Below, piece by piece: positions 1 through 9,194 of a stretch of 64,000 bases of DNA; positions within the stretch are counted from its first letter, which is position 1; each line of letters starts with the position of its first letter. The notes under the pieces are model-generated. The model was not told where the DNA came from and searched no databases. It worked only from the letters and a program-made list of their open reading frames with translations. Source of the DNA: Actinomycetota bacterium. Lineage in GTDB: Bacteria > Actinomycetota > Acidimicrobiia > Acidimicrobiales > Ilumatobacteraceae. Both the position numbers and the translations under genes were made by a program. Location: contig WLJO01000002.1 of NCBI GenBank assembly GCA_009701715.1, forward strand, positions 62,001 through 126,000, in the 5' to 3' direction.

Positions 1-867
1 GATGTCGGAAGGCTCGATGTTCCAGCGGGCGTCGGGCCGCCTCCGTAGCGCGCCGAGCCCCGAGCAGGGCGCGTCGATGAGTACCCGGTCGAAACTTTCC
101 TCCCGGAAAGGCGGTTCACATCCGTCCGCGCCCACCACCGCGAGGGTGAGGCCGAGACGTCGGGCGTTGCTCACGACGAGGCGGGCGCGGTGTGCCTGAA
201 CCTCGCCCGCGACGATGAAAGCCCCCGAGGAGGCCATTGCCGTTGCCTTGCCACCGGGCGCCGAGCACACGTCGAGCACGCGCTCGCCGGCAGTCGCACC
301 GACCAGCGCAGAGACCCACTGGCTGGAGAGGTCCTGGGTATATCCGTCTTCGCGCATCGTGACGCTGGGCGCCTCGTTCATCCGCACCAGGGCTGCAAGT
401 GCATCCGTCTCGCCGAGTTCCTCGGTCAACCGCTCGAGCACCCAGTCCGGGTAGGACAGTTCCGCGGCCGGTCCGGGCCAGTGAGGCATCGGGTTGGCCG
501 CCACCTTGCGGAGCACAGCGTTGATGAACCCACGCACGGGCTTCGGCGCAAGTTCCACGGTCTCGCCCACTGCCGCATGCGCAGCGACGCCCGCGTACAT
601 CAGTTGGTACGCGCCGAGCCGGAGGATCGTCCGGATCTCTGGGTCCGGGTCCTTCACAACGAAGCGGTTCACGCTCACGTCGCAGGCGCGACGCATCCGG
701 GTGCACCCGTAGACGAGCTCGGTCACGAACCGGCGGTCCCGGTCGTGCAACGTGGACTCGCCGAGCATCGTCGGGAGCAACAGATTGGCGTAGGCCCCCT
801 CGTGCTCGATCCGGCACAGTGCCCGATACGCAACCTCTCTGGCCGTTTCAGTGACCAAGCAACTCAC
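1..867 (-). CDS. rsmB: 16S rRNA m5C967 methyltransferase RsmB, 3' end off the left edge
   Basis: S-adenosylmethionine-dependent enzyme that makes 5-methylcytosine in 16S rRNA. About 289 residues are visible. The N-terminal part (to about residue 140) is the NusB-like RNA-binding domain of this family; the Rossmann methyltransferase follows with the SAM motif DVCSAPGGKA and motif IV DAPCSG, whose Cys helps release product. The segment with the nucleophilic Cys (motif VI) lies beyond the window. The start is uncertain: GTG at 867 or TTG at 858, both inside the 3' end of fmt; the next ATG would remove much of the NusB-like domain. Last visible gene of a def-fmt-rsmB operon. Confidence 0.88.
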   Translation of the reverse strand, partial: MSCLVTETAREVAYRALCRIEHEGAYANLLLPTMLGESTLHDRDRRFVTELVYGCTRMRRACDVSVNRFVVKDPDPEIRTILRLGAYQLMYAGVAAHAAVGETVELAPKPVRGFINAVLRKVAANPMPHWPGPAAELSYPDWVLERLTEELGETDALAALVRMNEAPSVTMREDGYTQDLSSQWVSALVGATAGERVLDVCSAPGGKATAMASSGAFIVAGEVQAHRARLVVSNARRLGLTLAVVGADGCEPPFREESFDRVLIDAPCSGLGALRRRPDARWNIEPSDI

Positions 868-1753
868 CCACTGTCGGTCTCGCGCCGTGTACCCACGACT
901 TTGCGTCCATCGCTGCCTTGCCCTCCGGTTGGACCATCTCGAGCAGGAGCGCTTGCCCGTCGCCGCACGTGACGCGCAGCCCCTCGAGGGACCCGGGCGT
1001 GTTCGGCGCCGCTGCGCCATCGGGAACCGCAGTGTGAATGCGGAGGCGGCGCCCCCGCAATGACGTCCACGCTGTGCCGAGGCGCACCAAACGGTGAATG
1101 ACCACTGCTGGAGCGTCCCAGTCGATCCGCAGTTCCTCTGGCCGGATCTTGGAGGCGTAGGTGGGCTCGCCACTCTGCGGCTCGGGGTTGCGCAACCCGC
1201 TTGCGAGGCGGCGAAGCAGTTGCTCCACCCCTGCATCGACGAGCTCGTGGCGCACCTCGTCGGCGGAGGCCCGGGGGCGGATCGGGACCCTGATGGTGTC
1301 AAAAACCGGGCCGGTGTCGAGACCCTCTTCGAGCTGCATCAAACAGGTGCCAGTCTCGGTGTCGCCGGCGAGGATCGCCCGTTCGACGGGGGCCGCCCCG
1401 CGCCATCGCGGCAACAGCGAGAAGTGAATGTTGACCATCGGTACCTGCTCGAGCACGGGTCGCCGGACGAGACTGCCGAACGCCACCACCACGCCGAGGT
1501 CTGCACCCACGCCCAGTACGTCCTCGACACGCTCAGACACCGCAAGATCGAGGGCTAGGGCGGCCGCCTTCACCGGGGAAGGTGAGAGCTCGTTGCCCCG
1601 ACCCCGACGCCTGTCGGGGCCACTCACCACGAGAGCGATGTCAAAGCCGCTGGAGACGAGCGCCCGCAGTGGGGGAACCGCCATCGCCGGCGTGCCCAGA
1701 TAGACGAGGCGTCTCGGAAACTCGGGAACCGTTGCGAGAGATGTGGTGGTCAC
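848..1753 (-). CDS. fmt: Methionyl-tRNA formyltransferase
   Basis: Transfers a formyl group from 10-formyltetrahydrofolate to initiator Met-tRNA. The 301-residue protein has the usual length. The catalytic triad is visible as N108 and H110 in NIHFSLLP and D146 in LDTGPV; the tRNA-binding loop SLLPRWRGAAPV follows. The C-terminal OB-like domain runs from about residue 205. The GTG start at 1753 shares its last two bases with the TGA stop of def (GTGA), so it is probably translated by coupling to def, which removes the same formyl group. The N-terminus carries about 14 residues before the usual RLVYLGTP start. Confidence 0.95.
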   Translation of the reverse strand: MTTTSLATVPEFPRRLVYLGTPAMAVPPLRALVSSGFDIALVVSGPDRRRGRGNELSPSPVKAAALALDLAVSERVEDVLGVGADLGVVVAFGSLVRRPVLEQVPMVNIHFSLLPRWRGAAPVERAILAGDTETGTCLMQLEEGLDTGPVFDTIRVPIRPRASADEVRHELVDAGVEQLLRRLASGLRNPEPQSGEPTYASKIRPEELRIDWDAPAVVIHRLVRLGTAWTSLRGRRLRIHTAVPDGAAAPNTPGSLEGLRVTCGDGQALLLEMVQPEGKAAMDAKSWVHGARPTVGELLGH

Positions 1754-2277
1754 GTGAGGCGAAGGCGCCGCGGTCGGCGGGGGGCCTTCACCGGCTCGTC
1801 CTGAAGGCGCCGGTACTCGATGAGCGCTTCCTTGCGCTGGTCCGGTGTCATCCGGTCAAACATGAGCACACCGTGCAGGTGGTCCAGTTCATGTTGGATG
1901 AGGCGCGCCCACAGTTCGTCGGCCTCGAACTCGACCTCGTTGCCGTCGAGGTCCCATCCGTGCAGGAGCACTTGCTTGGGCCGGACGATCTCGACGTACA
2001 GACCTGGGATGGAGAGACAACCCTCCTCGAATACCCACTCGCCACCCGAATCCTTGATGGTGGGGTTGATGATCGCACCCGCCTGACCATCGTTGTCGTA
2101 CACGAACAGTTGCTTCTGGATGCCGATCTGGGGTGCCGCAAGCCCGATGCCGGGGGCCTCGTACATGACCTCAAACATCTCGTCGACCAGGCGAACGATC
2201 TTGCTATCGACGTCGGTAACCGGCGCAGCCGGGGCCTTGAGCACCGGGTCACCGAAGAGACGAATATCGCGAGCCAT
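1750..2277 (-). CDS. def: Peptide deformylase
   Basis: Metalloenzyme that removes the N-formyl group from nascent proteins. The three family motifs are present: GIGLAAPQIG (Q50), EEGCLS (metal ligand C87) and QHELDH (metal ligands H129 and H133, catalytic E130). Length is 175 residues. The ATG at 2277 is preferred because a TAGCCT -10 hexamer ends 8 nt upstream; an in-frame GTG at 2280 would add one residue. First gene of def-fmt-rsmB. Only 23 bp separate it from the divergent methyltransferase gene. Confidence 0.95.
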   Translation of the reverse strand: MARDIRLFGDPVLKAPAAPVTDVDSKIVRLVDEMFEVMYEAPGIGLAAPQIGIQKQLFVYDNDGQAGAIINPTIKDSGGEWVFEEGCLSIPGLYVEIVRPKQVLLHGWDLDGNEVEFEADELWARLIQHELDHLHGVLMFDRMTPDQRKEALIEYRRLQDEPVKAPRRPRRLRLT

Positions 2278-2285
2278 CACGTGTA

Positions 2286-2291
2286 AGGCTA
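2286..2291 (-). promoter_or_regulatory. -10 hexamer TAGCCT for def (leaderless type)
   Basis: TAGCCT on the minus strand lies 8 nt before the def ATG at 2277 with no Shine-Dalgarno between them, so transcription should begin at or next to the start codon. Confidence 0.5.
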
Positions 2292-2300
2292 CCGACGCTC

Positions 2301-2903
2301 ATGTCCGACTCGCAGTACTTCCACGACTCCCCCGAGGTTGCATCCGACCCCGTCGACATTGACGTATCGCTCCCGGACCTCGCGTTCAGACTGCGGACCG
2401 ACCGGGGCGTGTTCTCCCGCGGGGCACTCGACACGGGCACGAGGCTGCTGCTTGCGGAGGCCCCCACCCCACCGGCCACGGGCACGTTCCTTGATCTCGG
2501 CTGTGGCGCCGGCCCCATCGCGGTGGCCCTCGCTTTGCGCTCACCCGGCGCCGTGGTGTGGGCCGTCGACGTGAACGAGCGCGCCAGGGAACTCACAGCC
2601 CTCAATTCCGTCCGGGCCGGCGCCGACAACGTCGTCGTTGCTGCACCCGACGACGTCCAGAGCGAGACCCGCTTCGACCTCATCTGGTCCAATCCCCCCA
2701 TCCGCATCGGCAAGGAAGCACTCCACGAACTACTCGTTCGGTGGCTCTCACGTCTCGCTCCAAGTGGGTCCGCCCTTCTCGTCGTGCAGAAACACCTTGG
2801 GTCGGACTCCCTTGCCACGTGGCTCGAGCAACAGAGTTGGTCTGTCGAGCGGTTGATTTCTCGCGCTGGTTACCGGCTACTCCGCATCACCCCCGTCGAC
2901 TAG
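2301..2903 (+). CDS. RsmC-like class I methyltransferase (MTS domain)
   Basis: SAM-dependent methyltransferase of the small-domain (MTS) family that includes RsmC and related N2-guanine RNA methyltransferases; the exact target cannot be read from sequence. The SAM-binding motif I is FLDLGCGAGPIAVALA (about residues 63-78) and the catalytic motif IV is SNPPIRIG. At 200 residues it is a single-domain form, without the N-terminal half of E. coli RsmC. One of few plus-strand genes here; it is divergent from def and its stop overlaps the priA stop by 4 bp tail to tail, so no terminator fits between them. Confidence 0.8.
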   Translation: MSDSQYFHDSPEVASDPVDIDVSLPDLAFRLRTDRGVFSRGALDTGTRLLLAEAPTPPATGTFLDLGCGAGPIAVALALRSPGAVVWAVDVNERARELTALNSVRAGADNVVVAAPDDVQSETRFDLIWSNPPIRIGKEALHELLVRWLSRLAPSGSALLVVQKHLGSDSLATWLEQQSWSVERLISRAGYRLLRITPVD

Positions 2904-4627
2904 ACCCGGTGCGGGTCCACCTCAACCCGTACTCCTCGCGGTCGCGGACCGAGCGTCTGCAGGCCGTCTGCGAGGTCATCCCACGTGAGTGCCCGCACGA
3001 GCCAACGCCCCTGTGCGGGCCCGCTCAGTTCGAGGCCCAGGGGGCACGGCTGGAGCCAGGAGGACGCGGCAGTCCCCGACACTGCAGCGATCGCCCGCGC
3101 CGGGGGGAGACCGAGGAGCAAACGCCGTTCACGCTCTGGCTCCACGAGACGTGAGGGGTCTGCGTGAAGGGCCGCCTGTACCACTTCGTGCCTGGGGAGG
3201 TCCGTCTGCAGGAGTACACGACCACCCGACGCCCGCGCACCGACGAGACGGGCGGCGCGTACCACGAGCGACATTGCCTCCTCTGCAGCCCGGTACCTCG
3301 GCGCGAGCAACTCGTCATCGAAATCGACAAACACCACCGTGGACGCCGAACGAACACGGTGCAGCACCGCCTCGGTCCCGAGGAACACCGCGTCGGGCGG
3401 GGCCGACGCCACCGCATCGTCCGCTGCGTCCGCGGAGATCTCCACGACCGGCCGGCGGATAGCTGCTGCGAGTTCGTCGCGCAGGCGGGCGGTCCCGATC
3501 CCGATCCCGGCAAGCCGAGTAGACCCACAGGCGTTGCACAGTGCGGGACGCGTTGCCTCGCAGCGCGAACAGTGCAGGGTGGCATCCCGGGCCTGGGAGA
3601 CCCCTGCGTGGCATGCCGCACACGTCACCTGTGCTCGGCATGCCCTGCACACGAGCCGACGAGCCCGTCCCTTTGTGTTCAGGACGCAGACCACACGCTG
3701 GTGAGGATCGCGACACGCCTCGAGCAACGCCCGGGAAACGGGGCTCGCGACCGGAAGTTCCTCGACGGAACGATCCACGACCGCCACGAACGGCCAACCG
3801 TTCCGCTCCTCCAGCCGACTCGGGCGCGAGGCCCTCGAACCGGCCCACGCGAGCGCCTCCAGTGTCGGCGTCGGCGACACCAGCCAACACGGCACCGCTG
3901 CTCGACGTGCGCGCTCGACAGCGACGTCCCTCGCATGCCAGGTGGGGCTGCGCTCGTCCTGAAGCGATTCGTCGTGCTCGTCGATCACGACAATGCCCGC
4001 GAGGCCCGGACACGGCGACCAAACAGCGGCACGGGCCCCGATCACCACGTCCACACCGCCGGCGGCCGCCGCCCAATCACGGGGCGTGACGGCGACACGG
4101 AGCCCAGCCCCGCGCAGCCGGGCAGCGAGCAGGCCGGCGCCGTCCACGTCCGGTTGAACCACCAGGATCGGCCCCGACGAACAAGCTGCGAGCAGCGTCG
4201 GCAGCGGATCTGTGCATGGAGGGAGACGGATTACGCCGCCAAGAGGGTCGAGAACGCGCTGCTCGGCGGGGTGCCACATGCGCGGCGGAGAGGAAACCGC
4301 CTTCTTGACAAGGGCGGCCGGAGAAGCGGCGAGCAGGAAGGGACGCAACCGACCGGCCCAGCGATGGGCGGCCCACCGGGCCAGATCGATCACCGCCTCG
4401 TCGGGGCCAATACCGCTCCACGAAGTAACGGGCTTGAGGTTCTCGATATCGCTCGTGGCTGAGAGCGCAACCACCCACGCACGAACCTTGCGCGGCCCGA
4501 GGGGGACTCGGACGATCGAGCCGACCCGTACCGCATCCACGAGTTCGGGCGGCACAACGTAATCGAACTGCTTGTCGAGCCCCGTGACGTCGGGTACAAC
4601 CCGGGCGATCAACGCCCCATCGGTCAC
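2900..4627 (-). CDS. priA: Primosomal protein N' (PriA), actinobacterial form lacking the P-loop
   Basis: PriA normally reloads the replicative helicase at stalled forks. The 575-residue protein has the N-terminal DNA-binding domain ([26 protein letters not shown]), a remnant DExH motif (VVIDEHDES) and an intact eight-Cys zinc module (CRACRAQ, CAAC, CSRC, CNAC). The Walker A element GxTGSGKT expected around residues 150-160 is absent and the helicase core is much reduced. Loss of helicase motifs is, as recalled, a known actinobacterial trait, so it may act as a structural primosome part. GTG start overlaps the metK stop (GTGA). Confidence 0.85.
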   Translation of the reverse strand: MTDGALIARVVPDVTGLDKQFDYVVPPELVDAVRVGSIVRVPLGPRKVRAWVVALSATSDIENLKPVTSWSGIGPDEAVIDLARWAAHRWAGRLRPFLLAASPAALVKKAVSSPPRMWHPAEQRVLDPLGGVIRLPPCTDPLPTLLAACSSGPILVVQPDVDGAGLLAARLRGAGLRVAVTPRDWAAAAGGVDVVIGARAAVWSPCPGLAGIVVIDEHDESLQDERSPTWHARDVAVERARRAAVPCWLVSPTPTLEALAWAGSRASRPSRLEERNGWPFVAVVDRSVEELPVASPVSRALLEACRDPHQRVVCVLNTKGRARRLVCRACRAQVTCAACHAGVSQARDATLHCSRCEATRPALCNACGSTRLAGIGIGTARLRDELAAAIRRPVVEISADAADDAVASAPPDAVFLGTEAVLHRVRSASTVVFVDFDDELLAPRYRAAEEAMSLVVRAARLVGARASGGRVLLQTDLPRHEVVQAALHADPSRLVEPERERRLLLGLPPARAIAAVSGTAASSWLQPCPLGLELSGPAQGRWLVRALTWDDLADGLQTLGPRPRGVRVEVDPHRV

Positions 4628-5817
4628 GTGCCGACGGCTGCCCGGAAGGCCTCGAGCTTGGTCAGGTGCTCCCAGGTGAAGGTCTGCAGGTCACGGCCGA
4701 AGTGACCGTACGCCGCTGTCTTCTTGTAGATCGGCTTCTTCAGCCCGAGATCACGCACGATGGCCGCCGGGCGCAGGTCGAACGTGTCCCGAACGGCCTG
4801 CTCGATCACCTCGACTGCAACTGCCTCTGTGCCGAACGTCTCGACGAGGATCGAGATCGGCTGTGCCATACCGATCGCGTACGCCACCTGGACCTCGCAG
4901 CGGGAGGCGGCACCCGACGCAACGACGTGCTTGGCTACCCAACGAGCGGCGTAGGCAGCAGAACGGTCGACCTTGGAAGGATCCTTCCCGCTGAACGCGC
5001 CGCCACCGTGGCGACCCATACCGCCGTAGGTGTCCACGATGATCTTGCGTCCGGTGAGACCCGTGTCCGCATGGGGGCCACCCTTTTCGAACACACCGGT
5101 CGGGTTGACGTACACGGCGAAATCGTCGCCGCGGAATCTCTCGGGCACCATCGGGTTGATGACCTGCTCGATGAGATCGGGGCGGATGATGCTGTCCCGG
5201 TCGATACCCGGGGCGTGCTGCGTGGAGACGAGCACCGTGCGCAGGCGAACCGGCCGTCCGCCCTCGTAGTCGAAGGTGACCTGGGTCTTGCCGTCTGGCC
5301 GCAGGTAGGGGATCGCCCCACTCTTGCGCACCTCGGACAGTCGCTCGGCGAGTCGGTGCGCCAACCAGATCGGCAGCGGCATGAGGTCCGGCGTCTCGTC
5401 GCATGCGTAGCCGAACATCATTCCCTGGTCGCCCGCACCCTGCGCGTTGATCTGGTCCTCGCCGCTCTTGCCGGCACGCAGTTCCTCGGACTTGTCGACG
5501 CCCTTCGCAATGTCAGCACTCTGCTCGTCGATGGAGACGATCACACCACAGGTATTCCCGTCGAAGCCGTACAGCGCGTTGTCGTACCCGATCTCCTTGA
5601 TCGTCTCACGAGCAAGCCGCGGGATGTCCACATAGGCGGTCGTGGAGATCTCTCCTGCCACGACACACAGACCCGTGGTGAGCAGTGTCTCGCAAGCAAC
5701 GCGTCCGTTCGGGTCCTCGGCAAGGATGGCATCAAGTACGGCGTCCGATACCTGATCCGCCATCTTGTCGGGATGGCCTTCGGTAACCGACTCCGACGTG
5801 AACGTGTACTTGCGCAT
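4624..5817 (-). CDS. metK: S-adenosylmethionine synthetase
   Basis: Makes S-adenosylmethionine from methionine and ATP. The 397-residue protein carries the signatures [13 protein letters not shown] at the N-terminus, [12 protein letters not shown] and [19 protein letters not shown]. The ATG at 5817 follows a good Shine-Dalgarno, GAGGAG, 7 nt upstream. The gap to coaBC is only 15 bp, so there is no room for a SAM riboswitch. It lies downstream of coaBC in the same direction and is coupled to priA by a GTGA overlap. Confidence 0.97.
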   Translation of the reverse strand: MRKYTFTSESVTEGHPDKMADQVSDAVLDAILAEDPNGRVACETLLTTGLCVVAGEISTTAYVDIPRLARETIKEIGYDNALYGFDGNTCGVIVSIDEQSADIAKGVDKSEELRAGKSGEDQINAQGAGDQGMMFGYACDETPDLMPLPIWLAHRLAERLSEVRKSGAIPYLRPDGKTQVTFDYEGGRPVRLRTVLVSTQHAPGIDRDSIIRPDLIEQVINPMVPERFRGDDFAVYVNPTGVFEKGGPHADTGLTGRKIIVDTYGGMGRHGGGAFSGKDPSKVDRSAAYAARWVAKHVVASGAASRCEVQVAYAIGMAQPISILVETFGTEAVAVEVIEQAVRDTFDLRPAAIVRDLGLKKPIYKKTAAYGHFGRDLQTFTWEHLTKLEAFRAAVGT

Positions 5818-5832
5818 GCTGTGCTCCTCGGC

Positions 5833-7041
5833 CTACGGCTCGCTGTGGGGTGCGAGAATGGCCACTGCCGCGTCGACCACGGCCCTGGCAATCTCCCGCT
5901 TGTCACTCAAACTTACGGTGAGCGGCTCACCGTGACGTCGAACGATAGTGACAGCGTTGGTGTCATGGTGGAACCCAACCCCCGGCTGGCTCACGTCGTT
6001 GGCAACGATGAGGTCAAGGTTCTTGCGGAGCAGTTTGGCCTGGGCGTTCGCCAGCAGGTCACTGGTCTCGGCGGCGAAGCCCACCAAAACCTGCCCGGCG
6101 GGCTTGTGGGCTCCGAGAGAGGCCAAGATGTCCGGCGTTGCCTCAAGCACAATCTGGGGTGCTCCACTGTCTTTCTTGATCTTCCCCGAAGCTGCGGTAA
6201 CCGGCCGGAAGTCGGCCACTGCGGCAGCCATGATCACGATGTTGCACGAGGCGGCGTGCCGGTCGACAGCGTCCTGCATCTGCGCCGCTGTCTCCACCGG
6301 CACCACCTGAACGTCCCCCGCAGGAACCGGGAGGTCGACGGTGGACACGAGCACCACGTGAGCACCGCGGCTCGCCGCCTCCGCGGCCACGGCATAGCCC
6401 TGCTTGCCCGAGGAACGGTTGGCGATGACGCGCACGGCGTCGATCGGCTCCCGCGTTCCGCCCGCCGTGACGAGCACAGTGCGGCCGTGGAGGTCGGCGG
6501 GCGTCAGCAGGCGCTCCACCGCTGCCACGATCGCCTCCGGGGAGGCGAGGCGACCCCTTCCGACGTCGCCTCCGGCGAGCCGTCCGGCCTCGGGTTCGAG
6601 CACGTGTACCCCGCGACGGCGCAATGTCGCGAGGTTGTCGTGCACTGCCGGGTGCTCCCACATCTCGGTATGCATCGCCGGACAAACCAGCACCGGTGCG
6701 CGGGTTGCAAGCAGCGTCGCCGTCAACAGGTCCGACGAAATACCGGCGGCGTAGGCGCCGATGAGCCGGGCCGTTGCCGGTGCGACGAGGACGAGATCCG
6801 CCCCCTGACCGAGTCTGGTATGGGGAATCGGTGACTCCTCGTCCCACAGGCTCGATTGAACGGGCTCGGACGCAAGGGCAGACAGCGTGGACCGGCCGAT
6901 GAAGTGCTCTGCGCCCTTCGTCATAATCGGCGAGACGTGAGCGCCGGCGTCGACGAGACGACGGCACACCTCGACGGCCTTGTAGGCGGCGATGCCGCCG
7001 GTGACACCGATGACGATGCGCTTACCGGCGAGCGTTCCCAT
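5833..7041 (-). CDS. coaBC: Bifunctional phosphopantothenoylcysteine decarboxylase / phosphopantothenate-cysteine ligase
   Basis: Carries out two steps of coenzyme A synthesis. The N-terminal flavoprotein half (about 1-180) has the catalytic His (H74 in HTRLGQGADL) and the motif PAMHTEMW, where the usual Asn of PAMN is H124; this variant is, as recalled, also seen in mycobacteria. The C-terminal ligase half (about 190-402) has GGTREPIDAVRVI, ANRSSGKQGYAVA and MAAAVADFRP followed by the KIKK lysines. It sits between rpoZ and metK, the standard actinobacterial order. Confidence 0.94.
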   Translation of the reverse strand: MGTLAGKRIVIGVTGGIAAYKAVEVCRRLVDAGAHVSPIMTKGAEHFIGRSTLSALASEPVQSSLWDEESPIPHTRLGQGADLVLVAPATARLIGAYAAGISSDLLTATLLATRAPVLVCPAMHTEMWEHPAVHDNLATLRRRGVHVLEPEAGRLAGGDVGRGRLASPEAIVAAVERLLTPADLHGRTVLVTAGGTREPIDAVRVIANRSSGKQGYAVAAEAASRGAHVVLVSTVDLPVPAGDVQVVPVETAAQMQDAVDRHAASCNIVIMAAAVADFRPVTAASGKIKKDSGAPQIVLEATPDILASLGAHKPAGQVLVGFAAETSDLLANAQAKLLRKNLDLIVANDVSQPGVGFHHDTNAVTIVRRHGEPLTVSLSDKREIARAVVDAAVAILAPHSEP

Positions 7042-7047
7042 CAGGGA

Positions 7048-7371
7048 TCAGGCCGAGACCTCGGCGGCGGCCGGCGTGGTCTGGCCGTCTGCGACGGCCG
7101 CTTCCTCACCCTCGACTGCAGCCGGCTTCACCGGGTGCGCCTCGATCTTGTCGGCCGCGATCTCCTCGAACGCAATGGAGAGCGGCTTTCGTGCCACCGA
7201 ACTCACCTGCGGCGGCACCATCGTGCCGAGGCCCTCACCAAGATGGCTGAAGTACGAGTTGATCTGGCGCGCCCGCTTGGCCGCGAGCGTGACCAGACTG
7301 AACTTGGAATCCACACGGTCGAGCAGTTCCTCGATCGGCGGATTGATCATTGAATCGTGTGCGCGTGCCAT
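7048..7371 (-). CDS. rpoZ: RNA polymerase omega subunit
   Basis: Small subunit that helps assemble RNA polymerase by binding beta'. The 107-residue protein has the conserved omega core: [19 protein letters not shown] and then [11 protein letters not shown]. The last 25 or so residues are an Ala/Glu-rich tail without clear structure. It follows gmk with a 45-bp gap that holds a likely promoter and an AAGGA Shine-Dalgarno. The gmk-rpoZ-coaBC-metK order supports the call. Confidence 0.92.
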   Translation of the reverse strand: MARAHDSMINPPIEELLDRVDSKFSLVTLAAKRARQINSYFSHLGEGLGTMVPPQVSSVARKPLSIAFEEIAADKIEAHPVKPAAVEGEEAAVADGQTTPAAAEVSA

Positions 7372-7413
7372 GAAGGAAATCCTTTGCGTCTGAGACGGGT
7401 AGGAGGATGGGCA

Positions 7414-7419
7414 AGTCTA
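7414..7419 (-). promoter_or_regulatory. -10 hexamer TAGACT upstream of rpoZ
   Basis: TAGACT on the minus strand overlaps the gmk stop codon, 42 nt before the rpoZ start. The leader then contains AAAGGA as a ribosome site. A weak prediction: no clear -35 was seen. Confidence 0.3.
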
Positions 7420-7977
7420 ACGTGATCGTGAGCGGGACAGACGTTCCCGGCCAACGATGGCGGCCATCTCGGCGATCGTCCGCTCCAGGTCATCGTTGAT
7501 AACCACGTAATCGGCTAGCTCGGAACCCTCCGGTTCTTCCTCCTCGGCCTTGCGCAGCCGCTCCAACACCTTCTCCGGGGCGTCCCCCCGGCCGGTGAGG
7601 CGGAGTTGCTGTTCCTCTCGCGACGGCGGCAGGACGAAGATCAGCAGGGCGTCCGGGTTGCGTTCCCGAACCTGCTTGGCGCCCTGCAACTCGATTTCGA
7701 GCACGACATCGCGCCCCAGCGGGGGCTCGGGCAACGGTGTGCCGTAGAGGTTCCCGAGGAATTCGGTCCACTCGAGGAAACCGTCGCGCTCCGCATGAGC
7801 CTCGAAGTCGTCCCTCGTGGTGAATCGGTAGGCATCGTCTGGCTCGCCATCACGCTGCGGCCGAGTGGTCCAACTCCGGCTCAACCAGAGGCGAGGGTCA
7901 CGTTGGACCAACGCCGACACAATCGTTCCCTTCCCGACACCGCCGGGCCCAGAAACGATGATGACCAGCGGGTCCAC
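7417..7977 (-). CDS. gmk: Guanylate kinase
   Basis: Phosphorylates GMP to GDP. The P-loop is SGPGGVGKGT, close to the N-terminus, and the GMP-binding lid motif is SRSWTTRPQRDGEPDDAYRF. With the GTG start at 7977 (VDPLVIIVSGPGG) the protein has 186 residues, the normal length; the longer reading frame upstream runs back into mihF and is not conserved sequence. It begins 10 nt after the mihF stop with no strong Shine-Dalgarno, which suggests coupling to mihF. The mihF-gmk-rpoZ order is classic for actinobacteria. Confidence 0.93.
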   Translation of the reverse strand: MDPLVIIVSGPGGVGKGTIVSALVQRDPRLWLSRSWTTRPQRDGEPDDAYRFTTRDDFEAHAERDGFLEWTEFLGNLYGTPLPEPPLGRDVVLEIELQGAKQVRERNPDALLIFVLPPSREEQQLRLTGRGDAPEKVLERLRKAEEEEPEGSELADYVVINDDLERTIAEMAAIVGRERLSRSRSR

Positions 7978-7987
7978 AGTGGGAGGA

Positions 7988-8302
7988 TCAGCCCAGCTTC
8001 TCGAGCAGCGAGATCCGCTGCTGGGCGCCGAGGCCCTGGACACGACGAGAGTCGGCGATACCGACTTCTTCCATAACGCGGCGGGCCTTCACCTTGCCGA
8101 GGCCGGGCAGCGATTCGAGCATCGCTAACACCTTGAGCTTGCCAACTACCGGATCGGAGTCTGCGTTCTCCAGCGCCTGACGAAGGGTGACCGAACCCAT
8201 CTTCAACTTGCTCTTGAGTTCGGCACGGGCTGCACGGGCTACCGCTGCTTTTGCGAGGGCGGCGGCACGCTGGGCGGGATCGAGGACGGGGGGAGTTGCC
8301 AT
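7988..8302 (-). CDS. mihF: Actinobacterial integration host factor MihF
   Basis: Nucleoid-associated DNA-binding protein of the actinobacterial IHF family, unrelated in fold to the HU-like IHF of proteobacteria. The 104-residue product has the basic Ala/Arg/Lys-rich N-terminal helix and the C-terminal helix-two-turn-helix: MLESLPGLGKVKARRVMEE and then IADSRRVQGLGAQQ. The ATG at 8302 is chosen because it gives the family length and lies 7 nt after a TACGGT -10. Flanked by pyrF and gmk, as in mycobacteria. Confidence 0.93.
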   Translation of the reverse strand: MATPPVLDPAQRAAALAKAAVARAARAELKSKLKMGSVTLRQALENADSDPVVGKLKVLAMLESLPGLGKVKARRVMEEVGIADSRRVQGLGAQQRISLLEKLG

Positions 8303-8309
8303 TGGCCCA

Positions 8310-8315
8310 ACCGTA
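8310..8315 (-). promoter_or_regulatory. -10 hexamer TACGGT for mihF (leaderless type)
   Basis: TACGGT on the minus strand ends 7 nt before the mihF ATG. It lies in the 64-bp gap after pyrF, so mihF-gmk-rpoZ can be expressed apart from the pyr operon. Confidence 0.5.
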
Positions 8316-8366
8316 CCCCCCGGGAGTGGGTCTCTACTGGCATCAATGCAGTGTGAGTGACCGAAA

Positions 8367-9194
8367 TCACGATGCCGAGCGGGGCCTGCGCCGGTGAACG
8401 TCGGCCAGTGCATTGCGTGTCGCGAGAGCGACTTCCCGACTTGCCTGAGCGAAGCCATCATCGCGTGCGGCGTACAGCACGGCGCGTGAAGAATTGACGA
8501 CGACACCACCCCCAGGGGTCATGGCCGGACCGACGCCATCCGCGTCCCCACCCTGGGCCCCGACACCGGGCACCAGCAGCGGCAACTCCCCAACCACCTG
8601 TCGCACCTCACCGAGTTCGGCTGGATACGTTGCGCCGACCACGAGCCCGAGGCGACCGCTGTCACCGAATCGTGTCGTGAGGTCCCTCGCCACACGGAGA
8701 AACAGCGGCTCACCTTCCACGTGCAGTCCCTGAAGGTCAGCGCTACCCGGGTTAGAGGTACGACAGAGGACAAAGACGCTCCCCCGCTCCACGAACGGTT
8801 CGATCGTGTCATACCCGAGATACGGATTCACCGTGACGGCGTCGGCGCCGTAGCGATCGAACGCCTCTTTCGCGTACTGCTGTGCCGTCGGTCCGATGTC
8901 GCCGCGTTTCGCGTCGAGGATCACTGGCACGTCGGGGGCGACGGCGCGAATGTGCGCGATCGTTCGTTCCAACTGCTGCTCTCCGCCGAATGCCGCGAAG
9001 TACGCGATCTGTGGCTTGAACGCGCACACGAGATCCTTGGTTGCGTCGATGATGTCCCGACAGAACTCGAAGGTGAGAGAGGGATCGTTGGCAAAGCGGT
9101 CCGGGAACTTCGCAGGTTCGGGATCGAGGCCAACGCACAGCAGCGAGCCGGAGCGCAGCCACGAGGCACTGAGCAGGGAACTGATCGTGCTCAC
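8367..9194 (-). CDS. pyrF: Orotidine 5'-phosphate decarboxylase
   Basis: Last step of UMP synthesis. The 275-residue protein is the long (type 2) bacterial form: the active-site strand is ILDAKRGDIGPTAQQYA, with LCVGLDPEPAKFP near the N-terminus and the phosphate-binding GVGAQGGD near the C-terminus. The GTG start at 9194 overlaps the pyrD stop (GTGA). Last gene of the pyr operon before the mihF promoter. Confidence 0.95.
   Translation of the reverse strand: MSTISSLLSASWLRSGSLLCVGLDPEPAKFPDRFANDPSLTFEFCRDIIDATKDLVCAFKPQIAYFAAFGGEQQLERTIAHIRAVAPDVPVILDAKRGDIGPTAQQYAKEAFDRYGADAVTVNPYLGYDTIEPFVERGSVFVLCRTSNPGSADLQGLHVEGEPLFLRVARDLTTRFGDSGRLGLVVGATYPAELGEVRQVVGELPLLVPGVGAQGGDADGVGPAMTPGGGVVVNSSRAVLYAARDDGFAQASREVALATRNALADVHRRRPRSAS

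Noticed and set aside
5818-5832. SAM riboswitch before metK
   Set aside because: Only 15 bp separate coaBC and metK, and they hold just the Shine-Dalgarno.
4666-6834. Long plus-strand open frame of 722 codons opposite metK and coaBC
   Set aside because: High-GC codon bias on the real strand leaves antisense frames open. The translation has no domain, and metK and coaBC on the minus strand are complete with all motifs. The same holds for the long plus-strand frames opposite carB (11809-13359) and around pdxS and DUF3048 (47810-50047).
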